Positions 1 to 11,368 are shown, counted from the stretch's first letter. The stretch is DNA of 64,000 nucleotides from Citrus sinensis (GCF_022201045.2 NC_068564.1:31959001-32023000), one strand, 5' to 3'. Notes: a model not told the origin generated them from the letters alone. Made by a program: numbers and translations.

Positions 1-1730
1 GCTTAGCCGGCCTGTTTTTAACTCATCCATTGCTGCAGGAGAAAGTCTGATATTACTATTATTTTTTTAAAATTATATTGTCTTATAGGTTAAAATTCGG
101 TTCAATTTATGTAGGAGAAGTCTGTTGAAACTTACCTCGATATATCACAGTTGAAATCTATCAAGAAATCAACTATCAGAGAAAGAAAAAACATGCTCGA
201 TACACATTAAAACTCAACAAATCAACTAATTAGAAGTGTCATCACTTTTTGAGGAATGATACGTTTGAAGTATATAAAATTCTTCTTTACATATGTATAT
301 GAAAGAACTTAAACTCATTTTTCACATATGTGAAAATAAAAGTAATTTTTACTAATGAGTGGCTTCTAACAATCAAAATTCTAAAAGATTTGGCTAGCTA
401 CTACCTAGTAGTAACATTAGTTTTAACTTTTATGATATCAATTTATAGTTGAAGGTGTACATTAAAAAAACGAACGTAATAGTGGAAAGTCAAATATACT
501 ACACCGTATTGTACATGCTTTTATTATTTCTCTCACCAACCATTATCTAGTTGTGAATCAATCATACTTCCAACCAAAGTTAGGCTATTACTTCCATTCT
601 TGTTTCCCCATACAATATTCAATAAATTATTAAAAATTAATTACTATGTGGATCATCAGCTTAATTAATATGCATCAACCACTATTAATACAAATAATTT
701 TATAGTCAACCAATGAACATATCATCATTGGCAAAGATAATTTATTAACTTAGCATGTGATTAAGATAAAATAAAATTGATTCCAACGTGATTTTGTTCC
801 CAATCCTCAAGCTAAACCATATGCCGACTCCCTGACAATTATTATTGTCACTATTATTATCACCATCAACATCACTTTTCTCGTTACAAACAACGTTAAA
901 AAAAAAAAAAGATAAACATTTATAGGTTTAATTCTTAGGTATATTTTTAATCACTGAGCATAATTTTTTAGGAGCTAATATGTTACCATCTCCATTGAAA
1001 ATTAAAATAAATAAGTCCGAATAAAAGTTAATTAAAATTTTTAATTTGCTGTCTCTTTTCTAAGAATTAACAACAAGACTTTTAATTAAATATTTTAGTC
1101 AGGCCTTGGAATTGTCGAAAGTCGGCCACTCATTTGGAATAAATGGTCAACTTTAAATTTAAATCAAATGAATATTCAACAAAATGAAATAAAATAAAAT
1201 AAATGACAGCGCAAAGATGTCGTCTCTGGGTATGGGGCTGGACCCGGGCCCGTAGTTAAGCACACATTCCTATTCGGGTTGCTTTTAATATATTCTATTG
1301 CGTGAGGTTAAAATGTAACAAGTGGGATTTTGTCTTATTTCTTGAAATCAATTGAAATTAAGGAAAATAAAAATGAGATTATATTTACTAAATCATATTT
1401 TAGAATCGTAAATATTGATTTGCAGAGAGATTTTACTTCTTCATCACTGAATTCTAATTAAATTTATTTAACCCAATTCCTTTTATGTCACAATTTATTT
1501 TACTTCTAACTAAATCATATTTTACTTCATCATCGCTGAATTCTAATTAAATTTATTTAACCCAATTCGTGTCTTAAAAATCAAAATAATATATATTCTT
1601 TGCTATATTTTGTTTCTCCTTTTGTATATAAAATCTGCATTGACCTTCCTTTTGTTAACTTGCAAATTTGAATTAAATTTCTACTTCTGAAGTATCAAAA
1701 TCGAAAACAAGTTCAGAGAAATTCAATAAA
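1..1730. other. AT-rich intergenic DNA, no gene seen
   Basis: I find no open reading frame that looks coding. The only structure is a local direct duplication: a stretch containing CTGAATTCTAATTAAATTT occurs at about 1442 and again at about 1530, a period near 88 bp. The last ~100 bases before 1731 resemble the 5' flank of the intact defensin-like gene at 10769 (the shared motif is ATCAAAATCGAAAA). Confidence 0.6.
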
Positions 1731-2141
1731 ATGGCTAGGTTTTTTATTTCAACAATTTTACTTCCGTTCATTAATCTCAGTGTTGCAGTAGTTGCGTGTT
1801 GCTTTTCAATTTTTTATTTTGTCAAATATGCCATTATATAAAGTGGAAAAAACAAATCCTACTAATATTTTCACTAATTTTAGTCTCATGTTTCACGGGA
1901 AAAAACTTGTGAGTCTCACTTTAAATATTATTGTTAAAACTTTTATCTATCACCTCAATTAGACTTCTAAGCCAAACTCAAACAATTTTTCAAACATTCA
2001 GTGTTAATCATGATTGTTTAAAAAGTTAATTTACTACTAAGTATGAATATTTTCAATGACTTTTGCCAATTTACCCATGCTCATGCTCAAGGATTTTGTG
2101 GTACTATTGGTTCCCTATCTTTTTGTCAATGCATCAATTGA
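1731..2141 (+). pseudogene. Decayed defensin-like (DEFL) gene copy
   Basis: The ATG at 1731 opens a hydrophobic signal-peptide-like stretch (MARFFISTILLPF...), which matches exon 1 of the intact copy at 10769 in position and flanks. About 350 bases on, 2085-2141 aligns with the 3' end of the intact second exon: Ala-Gln-Gly-Phe-Cys, then Phe-Cys-Gln-Cys, then a stop in place of the Tyr-Asp-Cys end. The sequence after the stop (CTAAATTACG, then ATCACGTAATG) also matches the flanks of other copies. The whole first cysteine domain and most of the second are missing, so this is a relic with an internal deletion. The link rests on my hand alignment of short stretches. Confidence 0.6.
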
Positions 2142-3430
2142 TATCTAAATTACGTCTTAAAAGATCACGTAATGTTAATTGATTGGTGTGGAATAAAAAT
2201 GAAGAATATTATTATCCTTTATTATTATTTTTTTTTTGGTAATTGTTTTGTAGGAGAAATTTTAGTTAAGTTTTATCAAACACTTTTCTTGGTTAACAAG
2301 AAAGCAGAGAGAGAGAGAGAGAGAAGGATCTAGAGAGAGCAAATTTGAGAAAAATATGTCTTAAGAGTCATTAACTGATGAACTGTGATTGCAAGTGTTT
2401 ATACAACTGTGTTTAGTAGCATCTGCTCACACCAAATATGAGAGTTAAAATAGCGCGGAACAATATGAAAGTTGCATGACTGATTGCTGACTCACATGCC
2501 GGCAGCTATATAACCAATTACAAAAATGATTAGGCAAATTAAACCATAGCATTAAATTAACAATTTTTTTTTTGTTTGAGAAATACTTTGTGAATTAAGT
2601 TCAATTAACAAGAAAAATATCAAGTTCAAAAGCTATGAGTATGGTACCTTATGGAAACCACACCCCATAGCTTGGAGCAATTAGATAGTTCTAGTTTATT
2701 GACTTTTAATAACTTTTTAATTATTTGATAATACTCGATTTGTGGAGTATGAAACTCTTAAGAAATTATAAATAGACTTCAATTTTAAAGAATCAAAAGT
2801 AAAAAGAGTGATAAATATCTTGGGATCACATGTTTATTCGAGACAGAAAAAAAGATTTTTAAAACAAGATTGAGCGGGGAAGAAGTTGAGGAAAATAATA
2901 TTGGACAGATTCTAAAACAAATTGAGTGGTAAACTTGTAAAGAATGTTGTGACAATTCTATAAAAGTATAAAATATATTGGTGATTGCTAATTTTGTAAA
3001 TACTACATGGTAATTTTGCGGACCGTTTACTATTATAATTAAAAAAAGGACAAAAAATTTTACAATTATGAGTTCGCAATTAGATGATAATAAGTCCTTT
3101 GAAAAAACTTGGTTGTTTTCATGTGTTTTCCTTAAGTCGTTTTAGGCTGGTATCAAAATGGGCCTAGGTCTTTTCTTGGCCCAAAGGTAACTAATCGGTC
3201 GAATCTGAACTTCTGTCTCGTTCTTATTGTACAAGGTGTGTGTTGCTTTTCCAATTTAAAAAAAGATAAAACCTCTCTTGCTATTATATGCTTCTTCTTC
3301 TTTCTTTTTTTTTTTTTTTTTTTTTTTCTCTTTAACATATTTTCAAATATTCTTGTTAATAGAAGAAAGTAGTTGTTTTGTGATTGGAGTACATTTCAAA
3401 GTCTTGACGTCAAAGAGGTAGAGGATTATT
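2142..3430. other. AT-rich intergenic DNA with a GA microsatellite
   Basis: No credible coding sequence. A short GA run lies at 2306-2325 and a poly-T run of more than 20 bases at about 3304-3327; the latter accounts for a spurious lysine-rich reading frame on the minus strand. Confidence 0.55.
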
Positions 3431-3453
3431 GTGAAAATTATTAAGAGCCCTTA

Positions 3454-3684
3454 TTGATATGCTTAGTACCGAGGGACAACTATACTCCAAGTGAACCTCC
3501 GCCGTCGCCACCATCGCCTCGATTGCCACAAAGAGAACGTAATATGGGATTAGGTCAGTTCGACGCCAAGTACTGCGACCAATGTTGTAATGACAAGTGT
3601 GTGCTAAACAATTTTCCAATGGTCAAGGATTTCCTTTGTGATGATATTGATTATGAATGTTTACGTCAATGTGCGTACGATTGA
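3454..3684 (+). pseudogene. Truncated defensin-like copy, second domain only
   Basis: The frame runs through a proline-rich linker (PSEPPPSPPSPR) into a domain resembling the second half of the intact protein at 11034-11368: GLG, then Cys-Asp-Gln-Cys-Cys-Asn-Asp-Lys-Cys, then a Lys-Asp-Phe-Leu-Cys segment and Arg-Gln-Cys-Ala-Tyr-Asp followed by a stop. Compared with the intact copy it lacks the first cysteine domain, the Cys before GLG, the Cys after GLG and the final Cys. No signal-peptide exon is evident just upstream. The 3' flank (ATCACGTAATG...AATTGATTGGT) is nearly the same as the flank of the 1731-2141 relic, so these two copies look like closest relatives. A short expressed peptide cannot be excluded. 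Confidence 0.65.
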
Positions 3685-3745
3685 TAAATTTTTCTTCAGT
3701 CAGCATCACGTAATGTCAATTGATTGGTACCGGATTAATTAGAGA

Positions 3746-4206
3746 ATAAATATTGGGTTATTTCCATCTAACCCCCAAAATTTCAACATTTTCCACCGCT
3801 CATCCACACTTTTCGACATTTTTCACTGCACACCTAATTCCGTTAATTTGACCGTTATTTTTAACGGAGCTATTTGAAAGTTAATGAAATGTCTGAAATA
3901 CCCCTTATCTTGAATTAAAAAAAATTAAATGAGATAAAATGTTAATCCAATAATTAATATTTACATTAAAAATTCTTAATTAAAAGTAATTAATAATAAT
4001 CCCATTAATTAATTTATCAAATAAATTTAATTTATCATTATCAAATAATATTTAGGGCATCAACTTCCAAATTTGCCCTTTGACCGTTAGAATAAATGGT
4101 CAAATTAACGGATTGGGGTGTGGATTGAGCATTGTTGAAACATTTGGGTGCACGGTGGAATATGTTGAAACATTTGGGGGCAGGACGGAATTAACCCATA
4201 AATATT
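3746..4206. mobile_element. Mutator-type MITE with 9-bp TSD
   Basis: The element body is 3755-4197 (443 bp). It begins GGGTTATTTCC and ends GGAATTAACCC, and the outer ~100 bases on each side are inverted repeats of one another (each includes TTTCAACA, TTCCACCG and CCGTTAATTTGACC). It is flanked by a perfect 9-bp direct repeat, ATAAATATT, at 3746-3754 and 4198-4206. Long terminal inverted repeats with a 9-bp duplication are the mark of Mutator-like (MULE) elements. It has no coding capacity, so it is non-autonomous. Confidence 0.85.
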
Positions 4207-5100
4207 TTCTTTTCTTTTTTTTAAAGTAAATTATTTCTAGAGACTTTACGTTGTTTTTTTTTTTAAATAATTCAAAAAATTAATATAGTGGTTGCGCATC
4301 ACTATCACTATTTTTGTTTTTTTGGGAGATTGGCCGATCTTGATTATGTTGGTGGTTTTGCAATGTGTAATTTTAACGGGTCCGCTTATAATACAGCCAC
4401 TGCATGCCATACAGCCGTTTTTATTTTTTATTTTGAAACCTATTCCCCGTTGGATTGCTTATAAAAGCAATCCAACGGCTTTTATTTTTTATGCATGAAA
4501 CCTGCTACCGAACGAAAGAATTGGAAGTGGGAACTGGCAAATATCAGTAGCAATTATCACATAGCTACAATCAATTTTATCTAAATATCTAAATTATCAA
4601 TTTAAATTAGGAAAATTTCAAAGACACCCTCCTCAGCATGAAAATTTTGAATTTTCTTATGGCTGAAAAAATTACTTTCAAACATGTAATGTCTATATTA
4701 GTGAGAATAATATTTATATTAGTGTAAACTAAGTATTTTTTTTCTTATTTTCCATTTAACTATTGGATAGTTTTCAAATAATTATAATTATTCATAGTAC
4801 CAAATATCCTTATTAATCATCAAATATTGTTATTCTCAATATTAGTTGAAATAGTGACTAATATTAATGGTTTAAATTTGTACTGTATACAAGGCATATA
4901 TAATGTACCATATATTTGATATTTGGATTATACTCACAAAGTTTCTCTTACACAAATTACTTCATACAAATTTATCACAAATTAATTAAATTATTGCATA
5001 CTTTGTTTAAATTTTTTTATTTTGCTACATTATTAAATTATTGCATGTAACATATTTGATCTTGAGTTATTACTAGTACTATCATTAATGATAGTTAAGA
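4207..5100. other. Intergenic DNA with a perfect hairpin
   Basis: No gene is supported. At 4447-4478 lies a perfect 14-bp inverted repeat (CCGTTGGATTGCTT) around a 4-base ATAA loop. Nearby copies of ATACAGCC (about 4392 and 4411) echo the hairpin GGCTGTAT-AAG-ATACAGCC at 9488-9506, which suggests remnants of one repeat family. Confidence 0.5.
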
Positions 5101-5107
5101 GAAAATG

Positions 5108-5576
5108 AGAATTACCTCCTACTGCCCCCCCCCCCCAAGTTATAATAACGTTAGCTTTATATATCATTTTACTATTCTACCCCTAATCTTACTGTTAGCT
5201 ATAAAATTTAAATATTTTAAAAATACAAATTAAGTAAAATAACTTATATCCTTAATGATCAAATTTTATTTTATAATAAATTGTAAATTATAGAGAAAAA
5301 TTACAAGTGGGGAAAATATCCCTAATAGTTGTAAATTATCCATTTAAATTGGAATAACATTTGGTTATATATATCCACAATATGTGCGTGTGTGTGTGTG
5401 TGAAGTAATTTTTCTCGATAATTTATTATTAAATTTATTTAATCATTAGGGTTATATAAGTCATTTCACTTTATTTATACTCTAAAAATATTTAAATTTT
5501 ATGGTTAACATCAAAACTTTGTGTCAAATAGTACAATGATATATAAAGCTAACACAGTTAGAGTTGTAGGAGAATT
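5108..5576. mobile_element. Foldback element with ~200-bp inverted repeats
   Basis: The left arm (about 5140-5310) and the reverse complement of the right arm (about 5405-5560) align over most of their length. Both carry GTTAGCTTTATATATCATT and ATAAAATTTAAATATTTT in the same order. The centre (5311-5400) is unpaired and holds a TG microsatellite. I could not find a clear target-site duplication, so the ends are approximate and the class is open. The apparent ORF at 5521-5736 lies partly in the right arm and I do not regard it as a gene. Confidence 0.6.
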
Positions 5577-6047
5577 TGAACTTATTTTAAAACATGAGAG
5601 GGTTTTTCGTTTTACTAAACAACAAAGGATAATCTTTGTTTTTTTTATATTGTTAATAACTGTCATTATAGTAATTATTATTATGATTAAACTAAATTCA
5701 GCTTATGATATTTTTTACGATATTATATATTTTTAATGAAATGTCTTGTATAGTCTATATGATTTTATTTTCTATAATAATAAAATTTTTAATAATGTGT
5801 ATATATATAGTCCAATTGAATGTATTTTTCTAAAGTGTGTATAATTTGATTTTATTTTTTAACCCCGCTTGAAAACCACTCAATCAAGTCAACAAGGTAC
5901 AATTTGTTAAAAATTAAATTTTTAATAATATCAAGCATAATTTTTTAGGTATTATTACAATAATTGTTATTGACATTGTATTGTACCCTTAACTAAATTA
6001 ACAATGTAACTAGAAAACTATAATTTCAGTGCAACACTGAGAATTAA

Positions 6048-6737
6048 ATAATTTAGGGAAAAAGATACCTACACCCCCGAGATTTGGAAAAATGATCATA
6101 TAAAACCTCATGTTTTCACCGAGGGACCCTAAGACCCCTTTGACTATAATACAATTTGGATTTATTGATTCAAAAAAATTGACTTTTAGATTTTTAATAA
6201 GTACAAATATAATTTAAATAGTTTAATTTGTCTAATAAATTAATAATATTAAAATATTTTTAATATATAAAATAATTTTTAAAATGTAAATTATGATATT
6301 TATTTTAATTATATATTTTTATTTGTTAGAAAATTTTAAATAAATCTTTAGGTTAAATAGATTTTATAATTAATAAAATATATCTCATGTATTAATAGTA
6401 TTCAAATTTTGTATACAATATTGAAAATAATTTAAATTTTTAAATATTTATTTTAATATTATGTTCCTATTTATTAAAAAAATTTAGCTTAATATAATAT
6501 AAGATTGTAAAGTACTAAAATATTTTTTATATATTAATTATTTTAAAATGTATATATTGTTACATTTATTTTAATATTATATTTCTACTTATTATAAAAC
6601 TTTAGAGTCAATTTTTTTGAATTAATAAAGTCAAAAAGCATTATAGTTAAAAGGGGTTTTAGTGTCTCTTAGTGAAAACTCAGGGATCTACATGATCATT
6701 TTCCCAAGCCTTGGGAAGCGACCTTTTCATTATTTAC
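6048..6737. mobile_element. MULE-type MITE, same family as 16344-17055
   Basis: The element is about 6057-6728. The left end reads GGAAAAAGATACCTACACCC and the right end, reverse-complemented, begins GAAAAGGTCGCTTCCC. Both arms then run through TTGGAAAA(A)TGATCAT and a CCCCTTT..ACTATAAT segment, forming inverted repeats of about 95 bases. Flanks ATAATTTAG and ATTATTTAC match at 7 of 9 positions, consistent with an aged 9-bp duplication. The left terminus aligns closely with that of the element at 16355. The interior is AT-rich and non-coding. Confidence 0.65.
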
Positions 6738-7860
6738 GCTTAATTGCATATGTGATTATATGATTTAAGTATAATAATTAAAATTTTAAAGTATAATATA
6801 TTAATTTGAGTAATACTCACTTATAAAATAGATATTATATAATTCGAGTAGTAATCAATGAAAAATATGATGTATAATCAATTATTACAAATTTATAACA
6901 CTATTAGTTTACAATGAAATAAATTATCACTAAAATATAATAATTGAAAATAAGGCAACATCAATTAAGGTATAAATTACGTATCCAACTATATAAGTAT
7001 AATGTTAAATAAATTTAATTTTTATGACTCATAAAAAACTATTGCAATTTGGAGCAATAAATAAATAGTTTTAAAATTGTAGTCAACATTATTGTTAAAT
7101 TATAAGGTTGAATTTATCTGTAAGAGAAAATTTTCCTTTTAATACTTAATTGAGGAAGCAAAATTAATGTTTTAATATATTTTCTTTTTTCTTGATTGCA
7201 TTAATTTCCTAATGTGTTTTTTATATAAAATATTGTTTAATTTGAAATGCATTTACTGTGCTTAAAGCATTAATTAAAGATAAATAAATGGTGACTTAGT
7301 TGAATTGGATTCAAAGTAAATGCTAATTTGTAAATTTTAAAATTTCAATATAAAAATTAATTTTCACTATTCCTGTGATAATCATATAATAAATTAATAA
7401 ATAAATAATTTGTTTTATCTTAAACATTTGAAAAATAAAAATTTGAGCTGTACAAATTGCATATGCAATTGTTAAAAATGAAATTTTGGTTGAAGTGATG
7501 AGATATCAAAGAATTTATTTTGGAAAGAAAATGAGTACAATTAATTTGAGTTAATAAAATAGGCATATCTATAATGATCAAAAGCTCAAGTATAAATAAG
7601 TTGAGTTTAAGAAATCTCATGAAATCAAGAAGATTAAAAAGAAAAACAAAATGTTCCAACATAATTAGATTAGGTAAGTTCCTAATCTTTTAACTTACAA
7701 TGTTGATTGTAGTTTATAGAAAATTGAATAGGGGTTAAATAGTGAAATTTTAATATATTGTTGTAAGTTGATATTTACTAAAATAAGAGGAGTAAAGTGA
7801 GATTCACCTTAATAATATTATTTGTTTTTCGTAATAAAGGTACCTTTGAATTTTATAATA
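6738..7860. other. AT-rich intergenic DNA, nothing recognised
   Basis: Very AT-rich DNA with no coding sequence or repeat structure that I can support. The minus-strand reading frame at 7420-7662 is low complexity and has no homolog that I recognise. Confidence 0.5.
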
Positions 7861-7864
7861 TCAA

Positions 7865-9290
7865 CTTGGAATTTAACCAATAATGTTGAAACATAACATA
7901 GGCACTGAGAACTTGAAACACAAAAGTAGTGAACTAATTAATTGAAGTAATTGAACCCATAAGTGAGAAAGTTTAACCAAAATATGGAACTTATCTAACC
8001 ATATATAAAATCTAAAAAGTAAATTTGGTATCTAACCCAATTTATTAAAATCTTACATAAGTAATCGGAATATTCAACACAATACTAGTGAAATTATTAC
8101 TTGAAACTCATGTACCAATAAAGGAGAAAGTTTAACCAAAAGTAGGGAGTAGTCCAACGAGAAATGAAATTTACTTATAATTTAACCCAAAATATTGTTA
8201 CTTAACGAATTTAATAGAAATATTAAACACAAAACTCATGGATTGAAAAGTTGAAATATATTAACCTATAATTGAGAAAGATTAACCAAAAATAGGGATT
8301 AGTCCAACCAAAAATAAAATCTTACAAAATATATTTAATATATAACCCAAATTATTTGAATCTTAACTAAATAATAGGAACACTCAACATAAAACTAGTG
8401 GAATTATTAGTTGAAATAAATGAACCTATATGAGAGAAAATTTAACCAAAATCAGGAAAATTATCCAATGAGAAATAATATATACTTGGAATTTAACCCA
8501 AAATATTGGTATTTAACGATTTTAGTAGGAATACTAAACACAAAACTAGTGGATTGAAAAGTTGAAGCATATAAGGCTATAGTTGAGAAAGATTAACCAA
8601 ATTAGGAACCAATAGAACCAAAAATAAATTTTTACAAAGTAAAATTAGTATTTAGCCCAAATTATTAAAATCTTACCTCGATAATAAGAAGATTCAACAC
8701 AAAATCACTGGAATTATTAGTTGAAATATATGAAACCATAATGGAGAAAGTTTAACCAAAATAAGGAACTATTCCGACGAGAAATAAAATTTACTTGGAT
8801 TTAACCTAAAATATTGATTTTTAATGATTTTAGTAGGAATAATAAACACAAAACTAATGGATTGAAAAGTTGAAATATATTAACCTTAAATTGAGAAAAT
8901 TTAACCAAAATTTGATACAAATCCAACCAAAAATTAAACGCTACAAAGTAATTTGGTACTTAACCCAAATAATTAAAATCTTACCTAGATAATGGGAACA
9001 TTCAACACAAAGCTAGTGAAATTATTAGCTGAAACCCTTATACCAATAAGAGAGAGAGCTTAACCAAAATTAGGAACTCATCCTAGGAGAACTGAAATTT
9101 ACTTGTAATTTAACCCAAAATATTGGTATTTAATGAAGTTAGTTGGAACATTAAACACAAAACTAGTGGATTGAAAAATTGAAATAAATGAACCAATAAA
9201 TGAGAAAGACTAACCGAAATTAGAGACATACAAAATAAACTTGAAACATCCACCCATTAAATTGGTATTTAACCAAAAAATTGGAATATA
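7865..9290. repeat. Tandem array, ~155-bp monomers in ~310-bp dimers
   Basis: The motif GAGAAAG-TTAACCAAA recurs at about 7963, 8123, 8275, 8433, 8583, 8744, 8893, 9052 and 9202. Successive spacings are about 160, 152, 158, 150, 161, 149, 159 and 150, a regular long-short alternation. Two monomer types alternate. Type B carries GGATTGAAAAGTTGAA (about 8240, 8551, 8860, 9168; spacing 308-311). Type A carries GAATTATTAGTTGAAA (about 8090, 8401, 8710, 9018; spacing 308-311). The array thus has about 4.6 copies of a dimeric unit, a small higher-order satellite-like structure. Copies are diverged by point changes and short indels. There is no coding potential. Confidence 0.85.
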
Positions 9291-9839
9291 ATTATTTTTA
9301 TAATTTCTTAACATTTATTTATGTTAAAAAAAATTTAAAATATTTTTCTCATTTAATTGGTTTTTTATGTTTCAGATTTAAATTTTTCATATTTTTTTTC
9401 ATTTTACTATATTTTTTTAAGCATTAAAAATAAATTTTAAAAATTATTTAATGAACAACCGGTAAAATTTGTTCTAGTTTTTGGCAGCGGCTGTATAAGA
9501 TACAGCCCTGCACTGTAAGATGACTCGTAATTTAACACAAATTTTCGAGTCTGACAAACATTTGTTACAGTGAAATTCTAGATTTTAGTCCGTATATCCA
9601 ACAACGGGTGTAAAAAACTTTCATATTTTAAAAATTAACATTGTATCAATCTTTTTATTATTATTTTATATTGTATCTCTATCATTTCTTTTTTAATTAT
9701 TTCCAAATTCCCCTCCATCATCTCTTTTTAATTATTTCCAAATTAATTCCAATTAACATCAATGGAGACGTCTTAGTTCTTAACTTTCAATGAGGCTATT
9801 GGGTGGCATTTTTTCTCTCTTGTACTTACTCCATAAGGT
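9291..9839. other. AT-rich spacer with a short hairpin
   Basis: No gene. An 8-bp stem with a 3-base loop, GGCTGTAT-AAG-ATACAGCC, lies at 9488-9506. Confidence 0.5.
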
Positions 9840-10498
9840 TACTTGAAAGAGAAATTACTTACCATCCACCTATTTATTTTGTTTTTTTTTAAAATACACA
9901 AAACACTTTTTTTTTTAATGCGCCACTTGAAGTTAGTCTTTTATTGTACTTGTTCACTTTCGTCTAATCTCTGTTAATGGATTTAACAGAATATAAATGA
10001 AATGACATTTTCGTCCCCTCAAAGGAAAATTATAATTTAACCCAAAATAAATGGAAATTGGAGATAAATTGGTTGGATTTAAAAATTTTCAAGCAACAAA
10101 GTTAAACACGAAGGTGGATACTAGAAACTGGAGGAAAATAGTATTTGTTGCTTGCTAGACTTAGAAAATTTGTATTTATTTTTTTCTTTTTTATTTGAGT
10201 TAAACGACGTCGGTTTTCTTTTTTTTTTTTTAATTTTCAAATCGCGTTAAATGACATCGTTTCTCTCTTTTGTTTAAAAAATAAAACAACATAATTTTAG
10301 GTATTCAAATGAAATGTCCATTTTACCCCTCTGACGTCAGCAACGTTCTAATAGCGGTTAGATGGAAGTGGACGAGTGCAATAAGAGGCTAACTTCAGGT
10401 GGCACACTAAAAAAGAAAAAAATGTTTGTGTATTTTTTAAAAAAGGCAAAACAAACAGGCGGACGGTAAATAATTTCCCTACTTGAAACTAAAAAACA
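9840..10498. mobile_element. Mutator-type MITE with 9-bp TSD
   Basis: The element body is 9849-10489 (641 bp). The left end is GAGAAATTACTTACCATCC; the right end read in reverse is GGGAAATTATTTACCGTCC. The arms stay paired for roughly 140 bases (shared AAAATACACAAA, TGAAGTTAG, TTATTG). Perfect TSDs, TACTTGAAA, lie at 9840-9848 and 10490-10498. There is no coding capacity. It lies about 280 bp upstream of the intact defensin-like gene, so its right arm could contribute to that promoter; this is inference. Confidence 0.88.
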
Positions 10499-10626
10499 AA
10501 ACAAATCCTTTCATGTGTGACAGTTGATTTTAGACCCCAAATATCGAAATCTAATTACATGCTTACTATATTTGAGTCTTCTTTCCTAATTTTCATTCAT
10601 AACTGAGATTCAACAATATTACAGAG

Positions 10627-10643
10627 CTACTATATATATAAAA
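10627..10643 (+). promoter_or_regulatory. Candidate TATA box of the DEFL gene
   Basis: The run TACTATATATATAAAAAG lies about 130 bases upstream of the ATG at 10769. It is a good match to a plant TATA box in sequence, and the distance leaves room for a ~100-base 5' UTR. No transcript evidence is available here. Confidence 0.45.
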
Positions 10644-10768
10644 AGAAAGAAAGATTGCATATACCTTCCCTAAGTTACTAGCAAATTTTATTTAAATAAG
10701 TGTAGTCACCTGAAAATATATCAAAATCGAAAAAAGAAGTTGAGATCTTGTCTTGTGCTCTGAATATA

Positions 10769-11368
10769 ATGGCCAAGATTATTGTCTCAAATTTTATCCT
10801 TTTCTTCATTCTCCTTGCATTAGGTAAGTAAATACAAGTTGCATTATCTATTTCCCAATAATGCTTAAATGAAGTTTTTTTTTTCCCTCGTATATATACC
10901 CAACACTTTTGAAAAACATAATTCTTCAAATATTGTCAAACTATTTTCCCTGTATCATATTACAATAAAATTTGATTTTTTGATTATATCTTTCAGTTAC
11001 TAATTCAATTAATCAATTTACGTGGAAATGTAGTGCATACCATCAAGGGAGATACGTGCCAAGAAGGCTTGGGTCAATGTGGCGCTAGCAATGACTGTGA
11101 TTTACAATGTAAAACTAGGCACGCTGGTCAAGGCCAAGGCTCTTGCGACCGCACCATTCAGCCTCCATTGTGCACATGCTTTTACCCTTGTGGCTCTCCG
11201 TCGAAACGGCCGCCATCGCCCAAAAAGTGCACCGCCGGTTTAGGTGCATGTGATCAGTGCCGCGACCTATGTTGCAACGGCAAGTGTGCGGCTCAGTTTA
11301 AAGGTGGTCAAGGATTTTGTGATAATATTGGTGCCCAATATTTGTGTCAATGTACATATGATTGCTAA
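10769..11368 (+). CDS. Two-domain defensin-like secreted protein
   Basis: Two exons, 10769-10823 and 11034-11368, joined by a phase-1 intron (donor AG|GTAAGTA, acceptor AATGTAG|TG). The predicted protein has 129 residues. Residues 1 to about 23 form a signal peptide (MAKIIVSNFILFFILLAL). Two cysteine modules follow. The first has Cys at 27, 34, 40, 44, 56, 65, 67 and 71; the second has Cys at 84, 91, 94, 98, 99, 103, 114, 123, 125 and 129. A Pro/Lys linker (residues 72-83) joins them. Each module has the pattern C-x-x-GLG-x-C, then GQG-x-C, then CxC-x-x-x-C, which fits the plant low-molecular-weight cysteine-rich/DEFL family with double domains. Such proteins are secreted; roles in defence or reproductive signalling are known for the wider family, but the role here is unknown. 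It is the only intact member of a local family (relics at 1731, 3454, 12126 and 23285). The acceptor was chosen because it alone joins the signal peptide in frame to the cysteine domain. Confidence 0.85.

Noticed and set aside
1..60. Short open frame at the left edge, possible end of a gene
   Set aside because: Only about 20 codons, no domain and no splice evidence; cannot be separated from chance.
3153..3338. Lysine-rich minus-strand frame
   Set aside because: Its start is a translated poly-T tract; the rest has no similarity to any family I know.
5521..5736. 71-codon frame with a hydrophobic segment
   Set aside because: Overlaps one arm of a foldback element and is AT-driven Ile/Phe-rich sequence.
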